From Chitinophaga pinensis DSM 2588 (lineage in GTDB: Bacteria > Bacteroidota > Bacteroidia > Chitinophagales > Chitinophagaceae): DNA of 64,000 nt. The notes under the pieces are model-generated. The model worked only from the letters and a program-made list of their open reading frames with translations. It did no database searches and had not been told where the DNA came from. The DNA is taken from the NCBI RefSeq assembly GCF_000024005.1, contig NC_013132.1, forward strand, positions 8,736,001 to 8,800,000, written 5' to 3'. The stretch's first letter is position 1; each line of letters opens with the position of its first letter. This document shows positions 17,182-26,768 of the stretch, in pieces. Both the position numbers and the translations under genes were made by a program.

Positions 17182-18147
17182 ATGGACGAAATTAAACACC
17201 TGATCAGTAAGGAATTACAGGATTTTGAAAGCAAATTCTCTGACGCTGTAAAAAGTCATGTCCCATTGCTGGACAGGATCATGCATTACATCGTTAAACG
17301 TAAAGGCAAGCAGATCAGACCCATGTTTGTGCTCCTATCGGCAAAACTCTTTAATAATAATATACAGGAAAGCACATACAGAGCTGCAGCCCTGGTTGAA
17401 CTGCTTCATACCGCCACTCTCGTTCATGACGACGTAGTGGATGACGCCAACGAAAGACGCGGCTTCTTTTCCATCAATGCACTGTGGAAAAACAAAATAG
17501 CCGTGCTGGTAGGTGACTACCTCCTTTCTAAAGGATTACTGCTTTCAGTAGATAATAATGAATTCAGATCTCTGAAGATCCTCTCAGAAGCCGTAAAGGA
17601 AATGAGTGAAGGTGAACTGCTCCAGATCGAAAAGACCCGTAAGCTGAATATTAAAGAAGATATCTATTTCGAAATCATCCGTCGTAAAACCGCCTCCCTC
17701 CTCGCCTCTGCCTGCGCAGCTGGCGCCTGGAGCACCACCAATGACGATGAAACAACCGAAAAGATGCGCCTGTTCGGTGAAAAAGTAGGTGTCGCCTTCC
17801 AGATCAAAGATGACCTCTTCGATTATGGCTCCGATAAAATCGGTAAACCCACCGGTATCGATATCCGCGAGAAAAAAATGACCCTCCCGCTCATTTATAC
17901 CCTCGAACACGCAACGCCTGATATCCGCAGACGTATTATTAATATTGTCAAAAATCACAACACCGATAAAGACAAAGTCGCAGAAGTAATCGACCTGGTA
18001 AAAAAATCAGGTGGTATTGAATATACACAGGAGAAAATGTTCCAGTACCGCGATGAAGCACTCGCCGTTCTGCATAGCTTCCCGGCTAATGATATCCGCG
18101 CCGGACTGGAAACATTGGTTAGATATACAACAGATCGTACTTTTTAA
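17182..18147 (+). CDS. Polyprenyl (trans-isoprenyl diphosphate) synthetase
   Basis: A 321-residue all-trans polyprenyl diphosphate synthase that condenses isopentenyl diphosphate onto an allylic primer. The first aspartate-rich motif DDVVDDANERRG begins at residue 83 (DDxxD plus the flanking arginines), and the second is DDLFDY at 210-215. GKQIRPMF at 42-49 binds the diphosphate. The residues before the first motif (HTATLVH, no bulky aromatic immediately upstream) fit a medium/long-chain product such as the menaquinone side chain, but chain length cannot be fixed by eye. recJ follows 61 nt downstream. Confidence 0.93.
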   Translation: MDEIKHLISKELQDFESKFSDAVKSHVPLLDRIMHYIVKRKGKQIRPMFVLLSAKLFNNNIQESTYRAAALVELLHTATLVHDDVVDDANERRGFFSINALWKNKIAVLVGDYLLSKGLLLSVDNNEFRSLKILSEAVKEMSEGELLQIEKTRKLNIKEDIYFEIIRRKTASLLASACAAGAWSTTNDDETTEKMRLFGEKVGVAFQIKDDLFDYGSDKIGKPTGIDIREKKMTLPLIYTLEHATPDIRRRIINIVKNHNTDKDKVAEVIDLVKKSGGIEYTQEKMFQYRDEALAVLHSFPANDIRAGLETLVRYTTDRTF

Positions 18148-18208
18148 CCAATAAAAACCTATCTTCCGAAACTGAACTCATTCAACCACTTTAGATACTA
18201 ACTGATTA

Positions 18209-19915
18209 ATGCAGAAACGCTGGACAGTACGATCTTATCAACCTAAACAGGAAGCATTGCTCCAGTCGTCTTTACGTATACACCCATTGCTGTGCCGACT
18301 CCTCGTACAAAGAGGTATGCACACCTACGACGAATCCAGGCTCTTTTTCAGACCCACACTCGCAGATCTGCACGATCCGTGGTTGATGAAAGACATGGAT
18401 AAAGCAGTATCCCGTATCGAACAGGCTTTCTTCCACCGGGAGAAAATACTGGTGTTCGGAGACTATGACGTGGATGGAACAACCGCTGTAGCAACCGTAT
18501 ACGACTTTCTGCACTCCTTATATAATAATATAGAATTTTACATTCCTCACCGGTATAAAGAAGGTTACGGTATCTCCACACAAGGCATAGAATACGCCAG
18601 AGATAACGAATTCACGCTCATCATCACACTGGATTGCGGCATCAAAGCCATCGACCAGATAAAATGGGCAGCCGACAACGGAATCGACTTCATTATATGT
18701 GATCATCACCTGCCAGATGCAATCCTGCCACCTGCCGTAGCCATCCTGAATCCAAAACAATACGACTGCCCTTATCCTTATAAAGAACTAAGCGGCTGTG
18801 GTATCGGATATAAACTGATTTCAGCCTTCGCGCAGAAAAAAGGAATCCCGGATGAACAGGTACACCGCTATCTCGATCTCGTGGCCACCAGTATCGCAGC
18901 TGATATTGTCCCCATGACAGGCGAAAACAGGGTACTGGCCTTTCACGGATTAAAAAAGGTGAACTCCGCTCCCCTCGCAGGTATACAGGCACTGATAGAA
19001 CTCAGCGGACTGAAAGAACAACTCACCATCTCCAATCTTGTATTTGTCATCGCGCCAAGGGTTAACGCTGCCGGCCGTATGGACGACGCCAGAAAAGCAG
19101 TGAACCTCTTTGTCGAAACAGACAAAGACAAAGCAATGGAGATCGCCAAAGTATTACACGCAGATAATTTCGACAGAAAAGAAATTGATGGCAACATCAC
19201 CAAAGAAGCGGTCGAACTGCTGCAGAACGATCTGACCTTAAAAGATAAAAAGTCTACCGTACTCTATAAACCCGACTGGCACAAAGGTGTCGTTGGAATC
19301 GTTGCGTCAAGACTGATCGATAAATATTATTACCGCCCTACCATCATTCTCACACTCAGCAATGATAAAGTGGCCGGCTCCGCACGTTCCGTAACCGGTT
19401 TCAATGTATACGAAGCCATACACCAGTGTAAAGACCTGCTGGAAAACTACGGCGGACATTTTTACGCTGCTGGTATGACGCTGAAACCTGAAAATGTGGA
19501 AGCTTTTCAGCAAAAGTTTGAAGAAGTAGTGGCGACGACCATCAATCCGGATCTCCTCGTACCCGAGATTGTAATCGATACCGAAATCCACCTGAAAGAT
19601 ATTACACCTGCCTTTTTTAATATATTACGTCAGTTCGAACCACTGGGACCAGAAAATCTACGCCCCGTTTTCCTCGTAAGAAACGTGGTTGACAGCGGAT
19701 ATTCACGTCTTGTCAAAGATGAACATATTAAGTTCTCCGTTAAACAGGGTAAATCTCCTAACGCATTAACGGGCATAGGATTCTACATGTCTGAAAAATT
19801 CCACATCGTGAGCAGTAAACAGCCCTTCGATATGGCCTTCACGATCGATGAAAATGAGTGGAATGGCAAGATGAACCTGCAATTGAAGGTCATCGATATC
19901 AGAGCACATCACTAA
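18209..19915 (+). CDS. recJ: Single-stranded-DNA-specific exonuclease RecJ
   Basis: RecJ is the 5'-3' exonuclease for single-stranded DNA in recombination and mismatch repair. The 568-residue length is usual. The DHH phosphoesterase domain shows GDYDVDGTT at residues 84-92 and the DHH triad at 165-167 (CDHHLPD); the DHHA1 domain has GGHFYAAGMTL starting at 415, and an OB-fold-type C-terminal region follows. Metal-binding aspartates are all present. It may be co-transcribed with the polyprenyl synthetase upstream. Confidence 0.96.
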   Translation: MQKRWTVRSYQPKQEALLQSSLRIHPLLCRLLVQRGMHTYDESRLFFRPTLADLHDPWLMKDMDKAVSRIEQAFFHREKILVFGDYDVDGTTAVATVYDFLHSLYNNIEFYIPHRYKEGYGISTQGIEYARDNEFTLIITLDCGIKAIDQIKWAADNGIDFIICDHHLPDAILPPAVAILNPKQYDCPYPYKELSGCGIGYKLISAFAQKKGIPDEQVHRYLDLVATSIAADIVPMTGENRVLAFHGLKKVNSAPLAGIQALIELSGLKEQLTISNLVFVIAPRVNAAGRMDDARKAVNLFVETDKDKAMEIAKVLHADNFDRKEIDGNITKEAVELLQNDLTLKDKKSTVLYKPDWHKGVVGIVASRLIDKYYYRPTIILTLSNDKVAGSARSVTGFNVYEAIHQCKDLLENYGGHFYAAGMTLKPENVEAFQQKFEEVVATTINPDLLVPEIVIDTEIHLKDITPAFFNILRQFEPLGPENLRPVFLVRNVVDSGYSRLVKDEHIKFSVKQGKSPNALTGIGFYMSEKFHIVSSKQPFDMAFTIDENEWNGKMNLQLKVIDIRAHH

Positions 19916-19944
19916 GTAATACTACCTATTTCATATCGCAATTG

Positions 19945-19968
19945 TGACTGTTGCTACTGCAACAGTCA
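19945..19968. terminator. Hairpin between convergent recJ and esterase genes
   Basis: TGACTGTTGC (19945-19954) pairs perfectly with GCAACAGTCA (19959-19968) around TACT. There is no good T-run on either side, so intrinsic termination may be weak. The esterase stop codon lies in the stem. Confidence 0.55.
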
Positions 19969-20763
19969 TTGATGTTGTCTCAGCATCCAGCTATATAAAG
20001 CCGTATCCGCATAAGCCTTCGTCCACGCATCATGCCCGCCGGTGGGCGTCTCCGTATACTTCACCAGACTACTCCCACATGATTTCAATGCATTTACCAT
20101 ATCCCTGGATCCTGCCACTGTTACCGTAGGATCATCCGCATTATGAAAAGCCCATACCGGCATCTGCTTCAGTACACAAGCTTGTGATGGCGTACCAATA
20201 CCGCAGATCGGTACGATAGCGGCAAATTTCTCAGGACTCGTCTGCGCCCAGTTCCAGGTTCCGAAACCACCCATGCTCAATCCTGTTAAATAAATCCTGG
20301 AAGAATCCACATGATACTTCTTCAACACTTCTTTATACAACTGCTGCAATACATCTGTATTCCACCACACCGCAGTACATTGTGGCGCAATCATCACAAA
20401 CGGCTTTCCTTTCACCACCCTGGGCAATCCTACTTGTCTGATCACATCTATATCATTGCCTATCTCTCCCACACCATGCAGGAAGATCACTACCGGCCAC
20501 TTATAACTTTTCATGTCATTATAGGTGTCAGGAATATAAAGCAGGTATTCAGCGATGTTGCCTTGTTTGTAATCGGCCGTCTGTACGGTAATGCCAGGCG
20601 TCTGTGGTGTAAAAACATCTTCCTTGGGAGGGTCCGGAATGGTGTCTGTTCCATTGCCTCCGCCGGGTACCGCTGATTCATTCCGCTTAGAACAGGCTAC
20701 TATACTACCCAATACTGCAATAAGTAGTACATAAATAAATCTGTTAATTGCTCTTCTTTTCAT
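19966..20763 (-). CDS. Lipoprotein alpha/beta-hydrolase (esterase / prolyl-oligopeptidase-like)
   Basis: A secreted serine hydrolase of about 265 residues, anchored as a lipoprotein. I choose the ATG at 20763 (MKRRAINRF): it gives a good signal with lipobox SIVAC (Cys 24), and the longer ATG at 20796 lies inside the htpG terminator stem. The fold is visible as FLHGVG (oxyanion region), GLSMGG with nucleophile S163, a late Asp (NADDPTV) and GGHDAW with the catalytic His. Related sequences are called carboxylesterase, phospholipase or dienelactone-hydrolase-like; many Bacteroidota ones act on esters in plant polysaccharides. The substrate is unknown. Confidence 0.88.
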   Translation of the reverse strand: MKRRAINRFIYVLLIAVLGSIVACSKRNESAVPGGGNGTDTIPDPPKEDVFTPQTPGITVQTADYKQGNIAEYLLYIPDTYNDMKSYKWPVVIFLHGVGEIGNDIDVIRQVGLPRVVKGKPFVMIAPQCTAVWWNTDVLQQLYKEVLKKYHVDSSRIYLTGLSMGGFGTWNWAQTSPEKFAAIVPICGIGTPSQACVLKQMPVWAFHNADDPTVTVAGSRDMVNALKSCGSSLVKYTETPTGGHDAWTKAYADTALYSWMLRQHQ

Positions 20764-20779
20764 ATGTGTAGGTAAAATG

Positions 20780-20813
20780 AAAAAATCCCGTCTCATGCTT
20801 GATGAGACGGGAT
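20780..20813 (-). terminator. Terminator of htpG
   Basis: ATCCCGTCTCAT (20785-20796) pairs with ATGAGACGGGAT (20802-20813) around a 5-nt loop; the A-run at 20780-20785 becomes the T-run on the minus strand. It lies just upstream of the esterase start. Confidence 0.93.
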
Positions 20814-20866
20814 TCCGGTTGCCAATGTTACTGCAAACCTACTATAATGTTTCCGCTTTGAGTCGA

Positions 20867-22702
20867 CTAATTTTTCTTTTCTGCACTCATTAATTCCACA
20901 CTTCTGTTCACGAATGCGGTCAGATCAGCACCGGTGAGCAGGTTTTGTGACAACAGCGCCAGATCTGCAAGATTACGTACCTGTTTCTGTTGTTTATCAT
21001 TATCCGCTTCTTCCAGTATCTGCAGATAAATCGGGTGATTTGCATTCACCGTCATGTTGATTTCGTCAGGCATATTTGCATACCAGCTCATACCTGCGCC
21101 ACCAACGGCAGCCATATCTTTCATACGGCGCATAAACTCAGGACGGGTCACAATTACCGGCTGTGCATCAGCGCTCAGACCTTTCAGTTCTACTTTAACA
21201 TGTTCCTGTGGAATATGTCCGAATAACTCTTTCAGTTTTGTTTCCTGATCAGTAGATAATACACTTTCATTCTTCTCATCAACGTTGATCAGGTTATCAG
21301 CAATATCAGCATCCACACGGGTAAACAGCATACTATCCCATCTTGGCTCCATATTGTTGATAAACGCTGCATCCACAATGTTATCCAGCTTTACGATCTT
21401 ATAGCCTTTGTTCTTCGCTGCCTGAATGTAACTATCCTGTTGTACTGCATTTGTAGCATACAATACAACCAGTTTGTTGTCTTTGTTTGTCTGCAACGCA
21501 GCTGCTTCCGTCTTATATTCTTCCAGTGTATAAAACTTACCTGGCTCGGTGATTTCTTCCAGCAACAGGAACTTGTTCGCCTTCTCAGAAAACTTGTCAT
21601 CAGTCATCATACCATACTTGGCAAACAGTCCGATAGATTCCCATTTCTCTTCAAAGCTCTTACGATCGTTACGGAAGATCTCATCCAGTTTGTCAGCCAC
21701 TTTCTTCGTGATATAAGAACTGATCTTTTTCACATTCGGATCGCCCTGCAGATAGCTACGGCTCACGTTCAGCGGAATATCCGGACTATCAATCACACCA
21801 TGCAGCAACATCAGGAATTCCGGTACGATATCCTTCACTTCATCTGTTACAAATACCTGGTTGGAATACAGGCTGATCTTGTCTTTCTGTACTTCAAAGC
21901 TCTTACCGATCTTAGGGAAATACAGGATACCTGTAAGGTTGAACGGATAGTCAACATTCAGGTGGATCCAGAACAACGGAGCCTCTGCATAAGGATACAA
22001 TTCCTTATAGAAATTCTGATAATCTTCCGTAGTCAGTTCAGCAGGTTTCTTTGTCCACGCCGGATTCGTATTATTCAGCTGCTTGTCTGCAAATTTTACA
22101 GGTACTGGCAGGAACTTACAGAATTTCTCCAGGATGTTCTGAATACGGCTGTCATCCAGAAACTCTTCACTCTCTTCGTTGATGTGCAGCACGATATCAG
22201 TACCACGGCTTTCTTTACTGGTTTCTTCCAGTTCATACTCCGGACTGCCATCACACTCCCAACGCACAGCAGCAGTATCAGGTTTGTGAGATTTTGTGAA
22301 GATCTCCACCTTGTTACTCACCATAAATGAGGAGTAAAAACCAAGACCGAAATGACCAATGATATTAGCACCGTCTGTCTGTCCTTTATATTTATTCAGG
22401 AACTCTTCCGCTCCTGAAAACGCCACCTGATTAATGTATTTATCTACTTCTTCTGCAGTCATACCCACACCCATATCGGATATGGTCAATGTCTTCTTTT
22501 CCTTGTCTAATGTCACCGTAATTTCAGGGGTGCCCAGCTCACCTTTGAACTCACCAACACTGGCCAGTGTCTTTAATTTTTGAGTAGCATCCACTGCATT
22601 ACTTACCAGCTCGCGGATGAAGATCTCATGGTCTGAATAGAGGAATTTCTTAATAATGGGGAATATGTTCTCTGTCTGAACACGTATTGCTCCTTTCTGC
22701 AT
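20867..22702 (-). CDS. htpG: Molecular chaperone HtpG (Hsp90)
   Basis: HtpG is the cytoplasmic bacterial Hsp90, an ATP-driven chaperone dimer. From the ATG at 22702 (MQKGAIRVQTENIF) it has 611 residues; the 23 residues encoded upstream do not match the family. The GHKL ATPase domain shows ELVSNAVDA (Asn for Mg), ISDMGVGM and GHFGLGFYSSFM. The middle domain has FPKIGKSFEVQKDKISLYSNQVFV and NVSRSYLQ with the catalytic arginine, and the C-terminal dimerisation domain follows. The linker between N-terminal and middle domains is short, as in bacteria. Confidence 0.96.
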   Translation of the reverse strand: MQKGAIRVQTENIFPIIKKFLYSDHEIFIRELVSNAVDATQKLKTLASVGEFKGELGTPEITVTLDKEKKTLTISDMGVGMTAEEVDKYINQVAFSGAEEFLNKYKGQTDGANIIGHFGLGFYSSFMVSNKVEIFTKSHKPDTAAVRWECDGSPEYELEETSKESRGTDIVLHINEESEEFLDDSRIQNILEKFCKFLPVPVKFADKQLNNTNPAWTKKPAELTTEDYQNFYKELYPYAEAPLFWIHLNVDYPFNLTGILYFPKIGKSFEVQKDKISLYSNQVFVTDEVKDIVPEFLMLLHGVIDSPDIPLNVSRSYLQGDPNVKKISSYITKKVADKLDEIFRNDRKSFEEKWESIGLFAKYGMMTDDKFSEKANKFLLLEEITEPGKFYTLEEYKTEAAALQTNKDNKLVVLYATNAVQQDSYIQAAKNKGYKIVKLDNIVDAAFINNMEPRWDSMLFTRVDADIADNLINVDEKNESVLSTDQETKLKELFGHIPQEHVKVELKGLSADAQPVIVTRPEFMRRMKDMAAVGGAGMSWYANMPDEINMTVNANHPIYLQILEEADNDKQQKQVRNLADLALLSQNLLTGADLTAFVNRSVELMSAEKKN

Positions 22703-22727
22703 GGGTGTCTTTTTTTGGATTTCCGGA

Positions 22728-22761
22728 CAAAGGATATGCCAGCAGACATTTTGCTGACAAA
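22728..22761 (-). promoter_or_regulatory. Probable htpG promoter
   Basis: On the minus strand TTTG (22761-22758) is followed after 21 nt by TATCCTTTG, a -7 box with one extra base between TA and TTTG (minimal core at 22735-22728). The leader to 22702 would be about 20 nt. Confidence 0.5.
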
Positions 22762-22769
22762 GTGTCTGC
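22742..22769. promoter_or_regulatory. Inverted repeat over the htpG -33 region
   Basis: GCAGACA (22742-22748) and TGTCTGC (22763-22769) form a 7-bp inverted repeat with 14 nt between, spanning the putative -33 TTTG. It is not the CIRCE element. It could be an operator; no regulator is identified. Confidence 0.4.
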
Positions 22770-23018
22770 AACTACACCCTAAAAGACGCTTTTCTGTCTT
22801 TTGTCTCCTTCGTTGAAGCTTCGTTGAGCAATGAAACTTCAACGTACTATTACTGATGGCTTACAAAATGGCAGTCCTCATACCGGCTTAACAAATAAAT
22901 CATACAGACTGCCTCTTAACTCTAACACAAATGTTGTAGATTTAATCTTCCTGACCCCGGTGAGTGTTGAGACCTAATGTTTTTTACCCGACACCCTTCT
23001 TTCTAAACCGCTTTGTAC

Positions 23019-26000
23019 ATGAAAAGACATCTACTCCTTTTCCTTGCTGTTACCAGCTTTGCCGGTGCGTATGCACAGACACAGCCTGCAACACAGGTAC
23101 TGCCTTACCAGCAGTCATTCAATAGCCTGCCATCATCATCCACGACCTATCCTGACGGATGGCAGGGCTGGACCCTTTCCGGTTCTCCTTCCGGTAATTT
23201 TAATGTGCTGCCTCCGGCATCAGACAAGGCGCTGATCACAGGAGGCGCATCCAGTACCACCAATGGTGTGTATAATTATAATGGGAAACTGGGCTTCCTC
23301 AATAGCGGAAGTGTGGATAACAGTCTGGTGCTGGCCATAACGACCAGTGGCCAGTCCAACGTAGCCCTGCAATACGACGTAATGACCCTCCGCAATCCGT
23401 ATGACGGTACTTCTAACACCCGTATCAATGAAGTGACGCTCCAGTACCGTATCGGTAATACCGGCAACTTCACCAATATTACCGGTATAGAATACCAGAA
23501 CACAACCACGCAGCAAACCGGATCAGGTGTGACAACTCCCCTGGATTCTGCACACAAAACACTGGTACTGCCTTCCCTCTGCGACAATCAGCCATTGGTA
23601 CAGCTGCGTTGGGTGAACAGACAGATCAGTGGCGCAGGTTCGCGTCCGTCATTTGCGATCGATAATATCCAGGTGGGCAGCGGCACGGCAGATGTAACGC
23701 CACCTGTTGCTGACAGCTTATGGCCGGCAAACCGCAGCATTGATGTATCACCCAGTGCACAGCCAGTAATTATCTTCTCCGAACCTGTAAAAGCAGGCAG
23801 TGGCAGACTGGTTATCCACAATAGCACTGCCGGTACGGAACAATCCATTCCGGCTGACAGCTCCATCGTGTCATATGCTGCACAGTATGTGACAATTGCT
23901 GCCAGTCTGCAACCGCAGCAAACCTACTATATCACGATTGAACCCGGCGCCGTGCTGGATCTGAGCGATAATGCCTTCGCCGGACTGACAGATACCAGCG
24001 CCTGGTCATTCAGCACCGGTCTGCAGCAACTGTCCTTCGACTTTAACAGCTGCGCAACCGGTAATATCTCACAAGGCTTCAAACAATATAGCGTGACCGG
24101 CGCACAACGATGGGACTGTACCACTTTTGGCAGAAACAGCAATGGTATACAGATCAATGGCTATAGCGGCGGACCCATCGCCAACGAAGACTGGCTGATT
24201 TCCCCGGCTTTTGATTTCTCCGGTTTTGACTATCCGTTGCTGAACTTCTACAGCCGTACCGCATTCTCCGGCCCGTCCCTGCAACTGAAAGTTTCTACCA
24301 ACTACGATGGTGTCAGCAACCCGAATACAGCTACCTGGACAACCGTAAATGGCCGTTTCCCTGCGTTGCTGTCGGATACCTGGACACTCTCTGACAGTGT
24401 GAACCTGGCTGCCTTTAAACAGGCCGGCGTTTACATTGCCTTCGTATACACCTCCTCTCCTGCGATCGGCGCCGCACGCTGGACCCTCGATGATGTATCT
24501 GTCATTAATAGTCCGGAAGCGCCTAAACCTTCCCTGGACCTGACCAGCAGCAGCATCGACTTTGATTATGTACCAGCCGGACAATCATCCGCTCCGCTGC
24601 CATTCACCTTCCAGGCCAATGACTTTACCAAAACACTGACCCTGACATCTACAGGCAACTTTACCCTTGCCCTTGACAGCAATGCTGCATTCAGTCATAC
24701 ACTGACCTATCAGCCAGCTGCACTGAATGCTGGCCCGAAGACAGTATGGGTGAAATTCCAGCCAACCGCTGCCAGTCAGAACTATACCGGTACGGTTACT
24801 TTTACTGCGGATAGCGTTGCGCTGCCAACAATAAGATTGTCTGGTACCTCTCTGCGTTCCCTGAAAGTGGTCAACTGGAATATTGAATGGTTTGGCAGTC
24901 CGGTACAAAATCCGGCAAATGATAGCCTGCAGCAGGCAAATGTGACCACAATCCTCAAAAAAATGGATGCGGACATCTTTGCCCTGGCAGAAGTGGTAGA
25001 TACTGCCCGTTTCAGAGCAGTAGCCAATCAGATGCCTGGTTATAGTTATATTATATCTGACTTCGGTTCTTATGCCGACAGCATCAAAGATGTGGATTAT
25101 GTATCTGCACAGAAATTAGCCTTCCTCTACAAGACTTCTGTTATTAAAGGACTGCGTTCTTACGGTGTATTACGCAAGGGTGGCAGCAGCAACGCCTATT
25201 ATAACTGGTCTTCCGGTCGTTTCCCATTCCTGCTCGAAGCACAGGCGAAGCTGAACAATGACAGCGCCCTGATCCGTTTTGTACTGTTACATGCCAAGGC
25301 AAACACCGGTACGGCTTCCGACAAGATCGAATCCTGGAACAGACGCCGGAACGGTGCACTGGAACTGAAAGACTCCCTGGATGTACAATACCCGACAGCT
25401 AATCTGGTAATCCTGGGCGATTTCAACGATGCATTCGACAAAACCATTACGACAGAACTGGCGCCTGACACTACGACTTCTTATATAGACTTCCTTAATG
25501 ACAGTATTCATTATAAACCGGTAACCCTGCTGCTTAGTCTGCAAGGTCAGCAGTCGACCGCTTCTTTTAATACTGTAATTGACAACGTCCTGATCTCTGA
25601 TGAAATGGCGCTGAGCTATCTGCCAGGATCGGCACGTGTACGTAAAGAGGTAGAAACACTGGTAAACAGCTATAGCAGCACTACTACCGATCACTATCCG
25701 GTTCAGACGAACTACAACCTGCATATACTGGCACATCCGGCTGAGCTCGAATTTGCTGCATCGGTGGACACAGGAGATGTGAAACTGACCTGGAGCGCTC
25801 CGTATGAGCTGAATATCAGGGATTATATTATTCAGAGATCCAGAAACCAATCTCAATTTGAATCCGTAGATACTGTTGCCGCACATGGCACTACGGCACA
25901 ACCAGTTAGTTACACGACTTACGATACCCGTCCGTGGTTGGGAGTATCCTACTACAGACTGAAGATCACAGGTCTGGACGGCAAGGTTAGTTATAGTGAA

Positions 26001-26282
26001 AATCAGAGAGTTGTGGTAACGCTGAGAGACCTGATCCAGAAACTCTTCTGGTGTATTTTCGGCAACCAGCTTCAGTTATGGATTGATATGCAGAAAGGTG
26101 GACCAGCACAGCTGCAACTTGTTGATATGCAAGGCCGTATCAGGTATCAGGGACAAACTACCCTGAATAAAGGCAGAAATATCAAATCATTGGATATCAG
26201 TAATTTATCAAACGGTATCTATATCCTTCGCGTAACAAGCATGGAAGGTACCCAGGTAAGCAAAATACTTGTTAGCCACTGA
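23019..26282 (+). CDS. Large secreted multidomain protein with endonuclease/exonuclease/phosphatase domain and T9SS sorting domain
   Basis: A 1087-residue exported protein; I use the ATG at 23019, which opens a clean signal peptide ending AGAYAQ. Order of parts: a choice-of-anchor/jelly-roll-like region with DGWQGW (about 20-220); an SbsA-type Ig domain starting TPPVADSLWPANRSIDVSP; a second anchor-J-like region (NEDWLISPAFDFSG, about 345-500); an Ig-like region; then an endonuclease/exonuclease/phosphatase (EEP) domain at about 615-905 with NWNIEW (N621, E623), ALAEV, GDFND (800-804) and TDHYP (D891, H892). A fibronectin-III-like region and a C-terminal type IX secretion sorting domain (about 1005-1087, ending GTQVSKILVSH) follow. 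It is probably a secreted phosphodiesterase or nuclease; the substrate is unknown. Confidence 0.9.
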   Translation: MKRHLLLFLAVTSFAGAYAQTQPATQVLPYQQSFNSLPSSSTTYPDGWQGWTLSGSPSGNFNVLPPASDKALITGGASSTTNGVYNYNGKLGFLNSGSVDNSLVLAITTSGQSNVALQYDVMTLRNPYDGTSNTRINEVTLQYRIGNTGNFTNITGIEYQNTTTQQTGSGVTTPLDSAHKTLVLPSLCDNQPLVQLRWVNRQISGAGSRPSFAIDNIQVGSGTADVTPPVADSLWPANRSIDVSPSAQPVIIFSEPVKAGSGRLVIHNSTAGTEQSIPADSSIVSYAAQYVTIAASLQPQQTYYITIEPGAVLDLSDNAFAGLTDTSAWSFSTGLQQLSFDFNSCATGNISQGFKQYSVTGAQRWDCTTFGRNSNGIQINGYSGGPIANEDWLISPAFDFSGFDYPLLNFYSRTAFSGPSLQLKVSTNYDGVSNPNTATWTTVNGRFPALLSDTWTLSDSVNLAAFKQAGVYIAFVYTSSPAIGAARWTLDDVSVINSPEAPKPSLDLTSSSIDFDYVPAGQSSAPLPFTFQANDFTKTLTLTSTGNFTLALDSNAAFSHTLTYQPAALNAGPKTVWVKFQPTAASQNYTGTVTFTADSVALPTIRLSGTSLRSLKVVNWNIEWFGSPVQNPANDSLQQANVTTILKKMDADIFALAEVVDTARFRAVANQMPGYSYIISDFGSYADSIKDVDYVSAQKLAFLYKTSVIKGLRSYGVLRKGGSSNAYYNWSSGRFPFLLEAQAKLNNDSALIRFVLLHAKANTGTASDKIESWNRRRNGALELKDSLDVQYPTANLVILGDFNDAFDKTITTELAPDTTTSYIDFLNDSIHYKPVTLLLSLQGQQSTASFNTVIDNVLISDEMALSYLPGSARVRKEVETLVNSYSSTTTDHYPVQTNYNLHILAHPAELEFAASVDTGDVKLTWSAPYELNIRDYIIQRSRNQSQFESVDTVAAHGTTAQPVSYTTYDTRPWLGVSYYRLKITGLDGKVSYSENQRVVVTLRDLIQKLFWCIFGNQLQLWIDMQKGGPAQLQLVDMQGRIRYQGQTTLNKGRNIKSLDISNLSNGIYILRVTSMEGTQVSKILVSH

Positions 26283-26310
26283 TCTTTTTTGAAGAAACCT
26301 TAGACAATCC

Positions 26311-26346
26311 GGCCGCTCTGCACTAAACAGAGCGGCCTTTTTATTT
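26311..26346 (+). terminator. Terminator after the secreted EEP protein, overlapping the rpsF promoter
   Basis: GGCCGCTCTG (26311-26320) pairs with CAGAGCGGCC (26328-26337) around a 7-nt loop, followed by TTTTTATTT. The end of this T-run is also the -33 TTTG of the rpsF promoter. Confidence 0.93.
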
Positions 26347-26374
26347 GCTGGTGTCAGCAATTTAAGTATCTTTG
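26344..26374 (+). promoter_or_regulatory. Bacteroidota promoter of rpsF-rpsR-rplI
   Basis: TTTG (26344-26347), 19 nt, TATCTTTG (26367-26374): exact -33/-7 consensus. Transcription would start near 26379, giving a leader of about 35 nt. Confidence 0.9.
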
Positions 26375-26413
26375 CACTCCTAATTTTTTCAAACAATTAA
26401 AAACAGGGAAATT

Positions 26414-26764
26414 ATGAACTACGAATTGATGGTGATCTTTACCCCTGTGCTGTCTGAGGAAGACTACAAAGCTGCTCAGAAAAAATTCGCTGATCTCATT
26501 AAAGAGAATGGCGGAGAAGTAACGCACGAAAATCCCTGGGGATTAAGATCACTGGCGTACCCAATCCAGAAGAAAACCACGGGCATGTACCTGGTACTGG
26601 AGTACAGCGCGCCATCCGACCTCAATGAGAAGCTGAAAATTCAGCTGAACCGTGACGAGAATGTACTTCGTCACATGACTACAGCATTAGACAAATATGC
26701 TGTTCAGTACAACAACCGTAAGAGAAATGGCGTAAACGCTGATTCTAAAACCGCAGAAGCTTAA
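26414..26764 (+). CDS. rpsF: Small ribosomal subunit protein bS6
   Basis: bS6 is a 30S ribosomal protein that pairs with bS18 on 16S rRNA. The 116-residue product starts [16 protein letters not shown], as in the family, and has the conserved [22 protein letters not shown] core and [10 protein letters not shown]. It is the first gene of the rpsF-rpsR-rplI operon; rpsR starts 4 nt after its stop. It has a short basic and polar C-terminal tail after residue 100. Confidence 0.97.
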   Translation: MNYELMVIFTPVLSEEDYKAAQKKFADLIKENGGEVTHENPWGLRSLAYPIQKKTTGMYLVLEYSAPSDLNEKLKIQLNRDENVLRHMTTALDKYAVQYNNRKRNGVNADSKTAEA

Positions 26765-26768
26765 AATT

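Larger units (their letters stand above)
22703..23018. other. 316-nt divergent intergenic region, htpG / secreted nuclease-like gene
   Basis: Next to htpG lie a probable promoter and an inverted repeat (separate entries). At 22811-22818 CGTTGAAG is followed after 18 nt by CTTCAACG (22837-22844), a possible hairpin or second operator. No exact -33/-7 pair is seen upstream of the plus-strand gene at 23019. No small gene is supported. Confidence 0.55.

Noticed and set aside
20764-20796. Upstream start for the lipoprotein esterase
   Set aside because: The ATG at 20796 lies in the stem of the htpG terminator and would spoil the signal peptide.
22703-22771. Longer N-terminus for HtpG
   Set aside because: The 23 extra residues do not fit the family, and the promoter-like sequence lies inside them.
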